From assembly GCA_016936455.1 (NCBI GenBank), contig JAFGXV010000049.1, positions 1 to 64,000 on the forward strand: a stretch of 64,000 nt of DNA, in the 5' to 3' direction. Positions 26,490 through 33,157 of this stretch are shown here, piece after piece (positions within the stretch are counted from its first letter, which is position 1; every line of letters begins with the position of its first letter). The DNA is from Desulfuromonadaceae bacterium (GTDB lineage Bacteria > Desulfobacterota > Desulfuromonadia > Desulfuromonadales > Desulfuromonadaceae). Both the position numbers and the translations under genes were made by a program. Under the pieces are notes generated by a model that saw nothing but the letters and a program-made list of their open reading frames with translations, did no database searches and was not told where the DNA came from.

Positions 26490-27530
26490 ATGAAGAGAAT
26501 CCTGTTGTGTAGTGCTGTTGTGATGTTTGTGACAGCTTTTACGTTTTCCAGCCTGTGGGCGATGAGCGTGGAAGAGTGTCTGGAATGTCACAGCGATGCC
26601 GAGTTGGTAGGGGATGCAAATCAGATTAACGGCCCGGCGTTTATGGCTACTGATCACGCCGGTGAAGGCTGTGTCGCCTGCCACGAGGTCAGTGACGAGC
26701 ATCCCGATGATGGTGCTGAAGTTGGGAAGGCAGCGGTGTGTGCGGATTGCCATGATGGTGTCGAGGCGACCTACTCTGCCAGTGTCCATGGTGCGAATGC
26801 GACCTGTACGGATTGCCATGATGTGCACAGAGCTCAAGCGCCAGTCAGTTTGTCCGGGATTCAGATGAACCAGTCCTGTCAGGGCTGTCACGACTATGTT
26901 GAGGTCGAGACGTCTCATGGGCGCTGGCTACCTGAGGCAGATATCCATGTGCGTTCGGTGCCCTGTGTTACCTGCCACAGCTCGACCAATCAATTTGTCG
27001 TGACTCTGTATGTCATGGAGCGTGAAGGTGGCCGCGCATATGCTGACTTCAAACTGACTGATTATGCCAAGCTGAAAGAGGAAGTTGGTTCGGATGACGT
27101 GACTCTGCTGCTGGATGTGGATCGTAATGGTGAAATCTCCCTGTCAGAGCTGAACAGTTTTTACGATGGAACGGCTAAGCACGGGATGCGCCTGTGGGCG
27201 ATGATGACGCCGGAAACGGTCGATCATGATTTCAGTACCATGGATAATCGCTGGGACTGCACCTACTGTCATGCCGCGGGTCCTGAGGCCATGAGCAGCA
27301 GTTTTGTGGCGTTCCCGCAGCCTGACGGCACGTATAAGCGCCTGCCGATGCAAGCTGGCGCAACGGTTGACGCGTTGTTTGGTACCCCTGATTTCTACAT
27401 GGTTGGGGCAACCCGCAGTAAAATTTTGAACTATATCGGTTTGTTGATTCTGCTGGGTGGTCTGGCCATGCCGATCGGTCATGGTAGTCTGCGTTTCCTG
27501 ACCCGCAAAAATCGTAGAAAGGATCATTAA
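26490..27530 (+). CDS. cbcA: CbcA-like seven-haem cytochrome c
   Basis: 346 residues: signal peptide, seven CXXCH motifs (CLECH, CVACH, CADCH, CTDCH, CQGCH, CVTCH, CTYCH) and a C-terminal membrane anchor (KILNYIGLLILLGGLAMPIG) with a basic cytoplasmic end. A canonical EF-hand loop, DVDRNGEISLSE, lies between haems 6 and 7. Seven haems followed directly by a b-type cytochrome gene is the design of Geobacter CbcA-CbcB, an inner-membrane quinol oxidase active near the lowest usable acceptor potentials. It would carry electrons from CbcB to periplasmic cytochromes. AGGAAGGAG precedes the gene; sigma-54-like elements and palindromes lie upstream. Confidence 0.8.
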   Translation: MKRILLCSAVVMFVTAFTFSSLWAMSVEECLECHSDAELVGDANQINGPAFMATDHAGEGCVACHEVSDEHPDDGAEVGKAAVCADCHDGVEATYSASVHGANATCTDCHDVHRAQAPVSLSGIQMNQSCQGCHDYVEVETSHGRWLPEADIHVRSVPCVTCHSSTNQFVVTLYVMEREGGRAYADFKLTDYAKLKEEVGSDDVTLLLDVDRNGEISLSELNSFYDGTAKHGMRLWAMMTPETVDHDFSTMDNRWDCTYCHAAGPEAMSSSFVAFPQPDGTYKRLPMQAGATVDALFGTPDFYMVGATRSKILNYIGLLILLGGLAMPIGHGSLRFLTRKNRRKDH

Positions 27531-27535
27531 TTGTC

Positions 27536-28168
27536 ATGCAAGAACGTATTTATCTGACACCGACGCCGGTCCGCATCTGGCACTGGTTGAATGCATTAGG
27601 TATTGTGACCCTGTGTGTGACCGGGGCCCAGATTCGGTTCCCTGAGTATGTAAACTTTTTTGGTACCTATAAGGCGGCCATCCGTCTGCACCATACGGCA
27701 GGTATCGTTGTTGCTCTGTCGTTTATCCTGTGGCTGTTTTACTATGGTGTTGTCGCAAAAATGCTGGTCAAGCTCTACGTTCCGACGGGAGAAGATCTCA
27801 AGGTCGGGGCAATTCGCCAGGCGATTTTCTACTTTTTTTACTATTTCACCGGGACCAAAGAGAATCCTCACCAGGAGTCACCGACCAATAAGTTCAATCC
27901 CATGCAGAAGGGTGCTTACGTCGTCATTATGATGGTTCTTGTTCCCCTGATTATTGTCACGGGTCTCGTTCTGTTGAATCTTGAGCCGCTGCGTGAACTG
28001 TTGCATGTGTTCGGTGGCGTGCGTGTGGTCGCGGGGATTCACTTTCTGGTTGCTTGCGCGCTGTGCGCGTTTCTGCCGACCCATTTTTATCTGGCAACCT
28101 TGGGTCATACACCCTTTGCGCACTTCAAGCCCATGTGGACCGGCTGGGAAGATCATCACGATCATTAA
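27536..28168 (+). CDS. cbcB: CbcB-like cytochrome b
   Basis: 210 residues with four to five membrane helices and the histidines of a dihaem b-type cytochrome of the FdnI/HydC class (RIWHWLNALG in helix 1, RLHHTAGIVVAL in helix 2, GIHFLVACAL in the last). It should oxidise menaquinol and pass electrons to the seven-haem CbcA-like protein encoded five bases upstream. The C-terminus is His-rich (WEDHHDH). The gene ends 24 bases before a strong terminator, so cbcAB is a two-gene operon. Confidence 0.82.
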   Translation: MQERIYLTPTPVRIWHWLNALGIVTLCVTGAQIRFPEYVNFFGTYKAAIRLHHTAGIVVALSFILWLFYYGVVAKMLVKLYVPTGEDLKVGAIRQAIFYFFYYFTGTKENPHQESPTNKFNPMQKGAYVVIMMVLVPLIIVTGLVLLNLEPLRELLHVFGGVRVVAGIHFLVACALCAFLPTHFYLATLGHTPFAHFKPMWTGWEDHHDH

Positions 28169-28191
28169 CAGCGGGTTGTTATAGAGCGTTG

Positions 28192-28230
28192 AAAATCAGC
28201 GAAGCAGATCTTCTGCTTCGCTGATTTTTT
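28192..28230 (+). terminator. Intrinsic terminator of cbcAB
   Basis: A perfect 17-bp stem (AAAATCAGCGAAGCAGA and complement) with a 3-base loop, ending in TTTTTT. Confidence 0.92.
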
Positions 28231-28257
28231 ATCTGCATGCGGCAGCAAAACAGAACA

Positions 28258-28274
28258 TTGGCAGACGGGCTGCT
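28258..28274 (+). promoter_or_regulatory. Candidate sigma-54 promoter of sensor gene
   Basis: TTGGCAGACGGGCTGCT: a strong TTGGCA -24 box and CTGCT -12 box with GG and GC ten bases apart. Transcription would begin near 28286, 65 bases before the sensor gene. No full CTGTATA palindrome was seen in the 30 bases between the cbcAB terminator and this element. Confidence 0.6.
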
Positions 28275-28350
28275 ATTCGCTATGATGGTTGGCGTTGCTG
28301 TCCCTTGTGCCGCACTTTAAGGGCATTGAATCCGGATAAAGGAAGGTATC

Positions 28351-29151
28351 ATGTCACGACCACTAGTCCATCGCACCCTTGTTCCCGTTGCACTGATCAT
28401 GGCGGTTTTTGTTACGGTCTGCTTTATCCTGCTCTACAGTTACGTACGCATGGTCATGCAGGATGCTATCGTTGAGCGAGCTGTCTGCATGGCGAAAACC
28501 GTCGCCCGTTCCACCAGCTACGACATGCTGCATCAGGATCATGCCGCGCTGAACTATATGGTGATCAATATCGGTGAGAATCCGGATGTGGCCCATTTGC
28601 GCATTTTCGACAAGAAAGGCGTGATTCGCTTTTCGCGCAACGAAGGGGAGGTCGGCACGCTGGTTGACAGCAAGGCGGAAAGCTGCAATGTCTGTCACAA
28701 TAGCGATTTCCCCCTTGATAGCAGTCTCGATGAGCGGGTTCGTACCTTTACGTCCGGTGAAGGCCAGAATGTTCTTGGAGTGACCTTGCCTATCCCACGT
28801 CAGGATGGTTGCGTAACGGCAGCTTGTCATGCTGGCAGTGGCAATCTGTCACTGTTGGGCACGGTTGATGTTGGCGTGTCGCAGAAGAGTCTTGAGCAGA
28901 ATCTGGCTGCGGTGCGAAAGGGACTGATCGGTTTCTGGGTGATGGTTGTGCTCTTGTCGCTGGGTCTTTTTTCCGTCATAATCCAACGCAATATTTTGCA
29001 GCCCGTGGCTCGATTGGTGCGCTACGCGAAAAATGTTTGCCGCGGGGAATGTCTGGATGAAGAAGAGCCAAATGATTGTCACGAATTCCGGTACCTGGCG
29101 CGTTTGTTCCGGGAGCGCTGCCATAAGTCGAACGATGATTGTGGGCACTGA
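28351..29151 (+). CDS. Stand-alone dihaem sensor membrane protein
   Basis: 266 residues. Two membrane helices (about 10-32 and 190-212) flank a periplasmic domain with CNVCH and a four-spacer CVTAACH motif. This is the same arrangement and similar flanking sequence (LRIFDKKGVIRFS) as in the sensor kinase at 23014. After helix 2 there is a HAMP-like stretch and then only a short Cys/His-rich tail (CLDEEEPNDCHEF, CHKSNDDCGH), with no kinase, cyclase or methyl-accepting domain. It may be a decoy, a heterodimer partner of the kinase, or act through its tail. AAGGAAGG precedes the ATG. A sigma-54-like promoter lies upstream. Confidence 0.75.
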   Translation: MSRPLVHRTLVPVALIMAVFVTVCFILLYSYVRMVMQDAIVERAVCMAKTVARSTSYDMLHQDHAALNYMVINIGENPDVAHLRIFDKKGVIRFSRNEGEVGTLVDSKAESCNVCHNSDFPLDSSLDERVRTFTSGEGQNVLGVTLPIPRQDGCVTAACHAGSGNLSLLGTVDVGVSQKSLEQNLAAVRKGLIGFWVMVVLLSLGLFSVIIQRNILQPVARLVRYAKNVCRGECLDEEEPNDCHEFRYLARLFRERCHKSNDDCGH

Positions 29152-29181
29152 TAGAAAAAGAAAACTCAGGAGCTGTATTTG

Positions 29182-29757
29182 ATGCCACACTCCTTAGAGC
29201 CGCAGAAAGACGGAGTGGAAGACCGGTTGCGCCGCCCGGAACAGCGGGTGGCGCGAATTCAGGCCCATATCGATGAATTGCATACCCTGTCTCGCCAGGG
29301 TCTGCTCGGTTTGGCCGTCTTTTTTGTTATTAGTCTGATCGCGGTCTACTTTCAGGATAGCAATATCCTGGCCTACGTCTCGCCGGAAACACGCGATTTG
29401 CTCGGGCGGCCACCCTCACCGCTTATGATCAATATCGCGCTGGCTGTCTATAGTTTCTCGGCGTTGATTCTGACGCTGGCTCGCCTGGCTGATCGTACAG
29501 AGCAGTACAAGGGGTGGTCGCATGTCGGCTATCTGGTTGTCTTTTATATCTTCTATGCGTTTGCCCACGCGTTGCGCGTTAATGTCCTGGCGGTTATCGT
29601 TGCGGGAACCACAATTCTTGGTCTGGAATGGTACAGCCTCTGGAGTTATGCCCGCGAAGCCATAAAGCGTGAGAAAGGTATCCTGCGTAAACTGTTACGT
29701 CAGCGGCCGCAGGGGTCGCAGTCGGATTTTTCCGAGGACGAACCCTCGGGGGAGTGA
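29182..29757 (+). CDS. Hypothetical four-helix membrane protein
   Basis: 191 residues from ATG 29182 (a TTG one codon earlier fits AGGAG spacing better and is the alternative). A charged N-terminal helix of about 45 residues, possibly coiled coil, is followed by four hydrophobic helices and a basic, then acidic, cytoplasmic tail. I do not recognise the family. It follows the stand-alone sensor by 30 bases on the same strand and is probably co-transcribed with it, so it may be part of the same signalling unit. Confidence 0.65.
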   Translation: MPHSLEPQKDGVEDRLRRPEQRVARIQAHIDELHTLSRQGLLGLAVFFVISLIAVYFQDSNILAYVSPETRDLLGRPPSPLMINIALAVYSFSALILTLARLADRTEQYKGWSHVGYLVVFYIFYAFAHALRVNVLAVIVAGTTILGLEWYSLWSYAREAIKREKGILRKLLRQRPQGSQSDFSEDEPSGE

Positions 29758-29839
29758 TTTTTCTGTCGCAGCTGGTCAGCGGATTATCTGGGCACCGTCA
29801 CGATGATGTGGTCTATCTCTTCAGTTTTCCTCTTCTTTT

Positions 29840-30136
29840 TTATCCTTTGAGACCTAAGTTGCAGTGTTGGCAGTGACGTCCCCAGGATGTGGTGACACCG
29901 CGCATGTGGAAAAATTGTCCGCAACGTGGGCAGCGGCTGAAACTGACACCGACGCCGGCGGCTCCCGCCGCGATGAGCCAGAGCACCGCCACAACGGTTG
30001 CCCCCTTGTCGCCACCCATGATCAGGGCAACGGTTACGGCAGGCAGATAGCTGATGAAAACGCTCCAAAGGATCAGGCGTTTGCGGCGGATGACGGCAAG
30101 TTGTTCCTCCATGTTTTTAGCTTCGCTTGTTTCCAT
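29840..30136 (-). CDS. Small membrane protein with zinc-ribbon tail
   Basis: 98 residues. An N-terminal charged segment is followed by two membrane helices (about 22-40 and 46-65) and a C-terminal zinc-ribbon-like domain with CPRCGQ and CQHC. AGGAG lies seven bases before the ATG. The gene is convergent with the preceding plus-strand gene and alone on its strand here. An unbroken run of ten Gs (on the plus strand) lies just upstream of the ribosome site. Family and function are not recognised. Confidence 0.65.
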   Translation of the reverse strand: METSEAKNMEEQLAVIRRKRLILWSVFISYLPAVTVALIMGGDKGATVVAVLWLIAAGAAGVGVSFSRCPRCGQFFHMRGVTTSWGRHCQHCNLGLKG

Positions 30137-30152
30137 GGCACACTCCTGATGT

Positions 30153-30162
30153 GGGGGGGGGG
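30153..30162. repeat. G10 homopolymer
   Basis: An uninterrupted tract of ten Gs lies 17-26 bases upstream of the ATG of the zinc-ribbon membrane protein (minus strand), next to its ribosome site. Tracts of this length are prone to slippage and might vary expression; they are also prone to sequencing error. Confidence 0.7.
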
Positions 30163-30482
30163 AGGCTGATTCATTTTTCTAGCCTTCTTGTCCTGTCGGG
30201 AATAAGTTCATTTTATAACACGATTTCACTCTAGCCTAAAAAGCCATCTTCGAGAAGAAAAAGGCAGATGTATACAGAGAAAAATTCCAGTGTATGTTTT
30301 TTTTAGATAACTATTTTCGCTAAAAAAACAGACTGTTACATTGTTGGACGAATTTTGTAGCCAACATCGGCGAGGCCGGAAATATAAAAGAAATATACAG
30401 TTGTGGCGATACCAGAGAGCTTTTTAGTGAGTTTCGAGTTGATGGTTATGTAAATTCAGCTAGTTATAGGTTTCTGTTCACG

Positions 30483-30499
30483 TTGGCACCTTCCTTGTA
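30483..30499 (+). promoter_or_regulatory. Candidate sigma-54 promoter
   Basis: TTGGCACCTTCCTTGTA: a perfect TTGGCAC -24 element, correct spacing and a -12 element with GT in place of GC. Transcription would start near 30510, 33 bases before the small gene at 30543. Half-sites of the palindrome lie 85-240 bases upstream. Confidence 0.55.
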
Positions 30500-30542
30500 T
30501 ATGAACAGTTACAACAAGATGATTGCTGATAAGGAGTGAGTC

Positions 30543-30749
30543 ATGAAAACCTTTGTTTTGACACTTTTGCTACTGATTGCTGCCGTAAATAGCTGGGCTG
30601 CCCCGTCTGCCAAGGCGGCAGGTGCCGGCTTGCTGGTATGGTTGTTCGTCGGATTTGTCGCGCTGTTTATTGTTTCTCAGTTGATTCCTGCCCTGATTCA
30701 ATGTGGCAGTTTGCTGCGTGAGTTGCTGCAGAAAAAACACGCCGTCTAA
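30543..30749 (+). CDS. Small exported/membrane protein, 68 residues
   Basis: A signal-peptide-like N terminus (VNSWAAPSA) is followed by a single hydrophobic helix (about residues 28-52) and a short basic C terminus. AAGGAG precedes the ATG at good spacing, and a strong terminator follows, so this is a genuine monocistronic small gene. It is preceded by the best -24 element in the window and by operator half-sites. The family is not recognised. Its control suggests membership of the same respiratory regulon. Confidence 0.7.
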   Translation: MKTFVLTLLLLIAAVNSWAAPSAKAAGAGLLVWLFVGFVALFIVSQLIPALIQCGSLLRELLQKKHAV

Positions 30750-30783
30750 TTTTCGTACTCTGTATTCAATTGATTGAGATGGC

Positions 30784-30813
30784 AAACGCCGGGCATCCGC
30801 CCGGCGTTTTTTT
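30784..30813 (+). terminator. Intrinsic terminator
   Basis: An 11-bp perfect stem (AAACGCCGGGC and complement) with loop ATCC, followed by seven Ts, 35 bases after the small gene's stop. Confidence 0.92.
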
Positions 30814-30867
30814 GTTTAAATATTAGATGGTTTTATCACTTTTCCACAGCCTCCTCCATTGGCTTTT

Positions 30868-30883
30868 AAACAATATATAGTGT
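30868..30883 (+). promoter_or_regulatory. NrdR box 1
   Basis: AAACAATATATAGTGT matches the NrdR consensus (acaCwATATnTwGtgt) at nearly every position. NrdR is the ATP/dATP-sensing repressor of ribonucleotide reductase genes. A second box begins 32 bases further on, three helical turns, as usual for NrdR sites. Confidence 0.8.
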
Positions 30884-30899
30884 ATTGAATGTTTTTTGA

Positions 30900-30915
30900 T
30901 CACCATATCTTGTGT
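30900..30915 (+). promoter_or_regulatory. NrdR box 2
   Basis: TCACCATATCTTGTGT fits the NrdR consensus at 14 of 16 positions and is spaced exactly 32 bases from box 1. Together they would allow a NrdR oligomer to repress the nrdD promoter. No nrdR gene is in this window. Confidence 0.78.
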
Positions 30916-30972
30916 TTACTTTTGCTTTTTCTATGGTAAATTACCTCTCATGTTTTTCGCTGGGAGGTGCAA

Positions 30973-32961
30973 ATGCTGGAATATATTCGAAAGCGGGACG
31001 GGCGACTGGCGCCCTTTGAAGAAAAGAAGATCACTGAGGCGATCAAGAAAGCCGTGCGCGCTGTTGGTGGCCAGGATATGGACAAGGCGCAGCACATCGC
31101 GCAGCAGGTGGTTGGTATCCTGGAGATCATCTATAAAGACAACCGGGTCCCCACCGTCGAGAACGTACAGGACCTGGTTGAAAAACAGCTGATCGAAAGC
31201 GGTCACGCCCGGACAGCGAAGGCCTACATTCTTTATCGCCGCCAGCATGAACAGTTGCGTGAAACCAAATCCTTCATGCAGGAGTCGATTGAGGCTATTG
31301 ATTCCTACCTGACGCAGGAAGACTGGCGTGTCAAAGAAAACGCCAATATGGGTTATTCTCTGCAGGGATTGAACAATCATATTGCATCGAATATCACCAG
31401 CAATTACTGGTTGAACAAGATTTACCCGGAAGCCATTTCCGAGGCCCACAAGCAGGGCGATTTTCATATTCACGATCTCGGTATGTTGTCGGTCTATTGC
31501 TGTGGCTGGGATCTGAAGGACCTGTTGCTCAAGGGGTTTACCGGTGCCTATGGCAAGGTGCAGAGTGCTCCTGCCAAGCATTTTCGCACCGCGCTGGGGC
31601 AGGTGGTGAATTTCTTCTATACCCTGCAGGGCGAGGCCGCCGGAGCGCAGGCGTTTGCCAATTTCGATACCCTGCTGGCCCCCTTTATCCGCTATGACGA
31701 GCTCAGCTATGAAGAGGTCCTGCAGGCCATGCAGGAGTTCATCTTCAACATGAACGTGCCGACGCGGGTCGGCTTCCAGACGCCGTTTACCAATATTACG
31801 CTTGATTTGACTGTGCCGCGGGGTATGGCGCGCGAAGGCGTCATCCGTGGTGGCGGTATCCAGGCGGAGACCTATGGCGATTTTCAGGCGGAGATGGATC
31901 TGTTCAACCGTGCCTTCTGCGAAGTGATGATGCAGGGGGATGCCTCGGGCCGTATTTTCACCTTTCCTATTCCCACCTACAACATCACCTCAGATCTTGA
32001 CTGGGAGAGCGATCGTTTGCGGGCCGTGTGGGAGATGACGGCCAAATACGGTACGCCCTATTTCAGCAACTTCATCAATTCCGACATGGATCCCGAGGAT
32101 GCCCGCTCCATGTGCTGCCGGCTGCGTCTCGACAACCGCGAGCTGCGGAGGCGCGGCGGCGGACTGTTCGGTTCCAATCCTCTGACCGGATCGACGGGCG
32201 TCGTGACTCTCAACCTGCCGCGGGCGGCCTATCTGTCGAGCAGCAAGGAAGAGTTCTTCAGCCGGATTGCGGCGTTGATGCAGCTGGCGGCCGAGTCACT
32301 GGAGATTAAACGCAAACAGCTGGAGCGTTTTACCGCCGAGGGACTTTATCCCTACAGCCGCTACTATCTCGAAGGCATCCATGCCCGCAGCGGCCGTTAC
32401 TGGGACAACCATTTTTCCACCATTGGCCTGATCGGCATGAACGAGGCGGCGCTGAATCTGATCGGCGTCGGCATTGATAGCGCGCAGGGGGTAGCCCTGG
32501 CTGAAGAAACCCTGCTGTTTATGCGTACCCAGCTGGAAGCTTTCCAGGAGCAGAGCGGGCACCTTTACAATTTGGAAGCTACGCCGGCAGAAGGCACGAG
32601 CTTCCGTCTGGCGCAGCGCGACCGCCAGGATTTCGGTGATATCATCACCTCCGGCAGCATCCAGCCCTTTTATACCAATTCGACCCAGCTGGCCGTTGGT
32701 AGCACCGATGATATTTTCCAGGCGCTGCAACATCAGGATCGCCTGCAGACCAAATATACCGGCGGGACCGTGTTCCATGGTTTTCTCGGCGAGCGGCTCG
32801 AAGACTGGCGCAGCGCGCGTCTGCTGGTCCGCCGCATTGCTGAGAATTTCCATCTGCCGTATTTCACGATCAGCCCGACCTTTACCATCTGTCCCGTCCA
32901 CGGTTACATTGCCGGGGAGCACTTCGCCTGCCCACATGAGCAGGAGGAGAAAGCCGCCTGA
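30973..32961 (+). CDS. nrdD: Class III ribonucleotide reductase, large part (lacks glycyl-radical domain)
   Basis: 662 residues from ATG 30973 (GGGAGG upstream). An N-terminal ATP-cone (IRKRDGRLAPFEEKKI) regulates activity. The catalytic barrel includes SMCCRLRLD with the thiyl cysteine and the SLQGLNNHIASN segment. The enzyme makes deoxynucleotides anaerobically from NTPs. The chain stops after TICPVHGYIAGEHFACPH, that is, in the middle of the C-terminal zinc site and before the essential glycyl-radical motif. That missing motif is encoded separately 44 bases downstream (33006-33152). Two NrdR boxes control the operon. Confidence 0.93.
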   Translation: MLEYIRKRDGRLAPFEEKKITEAIKKAVRAVGGQDMDKAQHIAQQVVGILEIIYKDNRVPTVENVQDLVEKQLIESGHARTAKAYILYRRQHEQLRETKSFMQESIEAIDSYLTQEDWRVKENANMGYSLQGLNNHIASNITSNYWLNKIYPEAISEAHKQGDFHIHDLGMLSVYCCGWDLKDLLLKGFTGAYGKVQSAPAKHFRTALGQVVNFFYTLQGEAAGAQAFANFDTLLAPFIRYDELSYEEVLQAMQEFIFNMNVPTRVGFQTPFTNITLDLTVPRGMAREGVIRGGGIQAETYGDFQAEMDLFNRAFCEVMMQGDASGRIFTFPIPTYNITSDLDWESDRLRAVWEMTAKYGTPYFSNFINSDMDPEDARSMCCRLRLDNRELRRRGGGLFGSNPLTGSTGVVTLNLPRAAYLSSSKEEFFSRIAALMQLAAESLEIKRKQLERFTAEGLYPYSRYYLEGIHARSGRYWDNHFSTIGLIGMNEAALNLIGVGIDSAQGVALAEETLLFMRTQLEAFQEQSGHLYNLEATPAEGTSFRLAQRDRQDFGDIITSGSIQPFYTNSTQLAVGSTDDIFQALQHQDRLQTKYTGGTVFHGFLGERLEDWRSARLLVRRIAENFHLPYFTISPTFTICPVHGYIAGEHFACPHEQEEKAA

Positions 32962-33005
32962 ACGGGCGATTGTCAACCTTTTCTTCACGCTTAAAGGAGA
33001 GAACA

Positions 33006-33152
33006 ATGCCAAAGAGATGTTCACAGCAGACCGAAGTCTATTCACGCGTGTGTGGTTTCTTCCGTCCTGTTCAGCAATGGAATAAAGGCAAGCAGGAGGA
33101 ATTCCAGCAGCGCAAGGAGTATGCGGTCGCTGAGACCGAGAAGAATCGCTAG
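33006..33152 (+). CDS. Separate glycyl-radical peptide of class III ribonucleotide reductase
   Basis: A 48-residue gene, MPKRCSQQTEVYSR onwards, with RVCGFFRPVQQWNKGK: the glycyl-radical loop normally fused to the end of NrdD (Gly in RVCG). It has its own AAAGGAG ribosome site seven bases before ATG and is in a different frame from nrdD, so it is not a simple in-frame stop. Its single N-terminal Cys would complete the zinc site begun in the large chain. The peptide should bind the large chain and carry the radical installed by the activase encoded five bases downstream. A frameshift plus chance ribosome site is less likely given the clean start and operon spacing. Confidence 0.85.
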   Translation: MPKRCSQQTEVYSRVCGFFRPVQQWNKGKQEEFQQRKEYAVAETEKNR

Positions 33153-33157
33153 TCGCA

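Larger units (their letters stand above)
30137..30542. other. AT-rich intergenic region
   Basis: About 405 bases between a minus-strand and a plus-strand gene. It holds the G10 run, single half-sites of the palindrome (TGTATACAG near 30269-30277; TATACAG at 30393-30399), and a sigma-54-like promoter at 30483-30499. No ORF with ribosome site was found in it. Confidence 0.55.

Noticed and set aside
32970-33005. 12-codon N-terminal extension of the glycyl-radical peptide
   Set aside because: The tracked start lies upstream of the strong AAAGGAG site, which points to ATG 33006.
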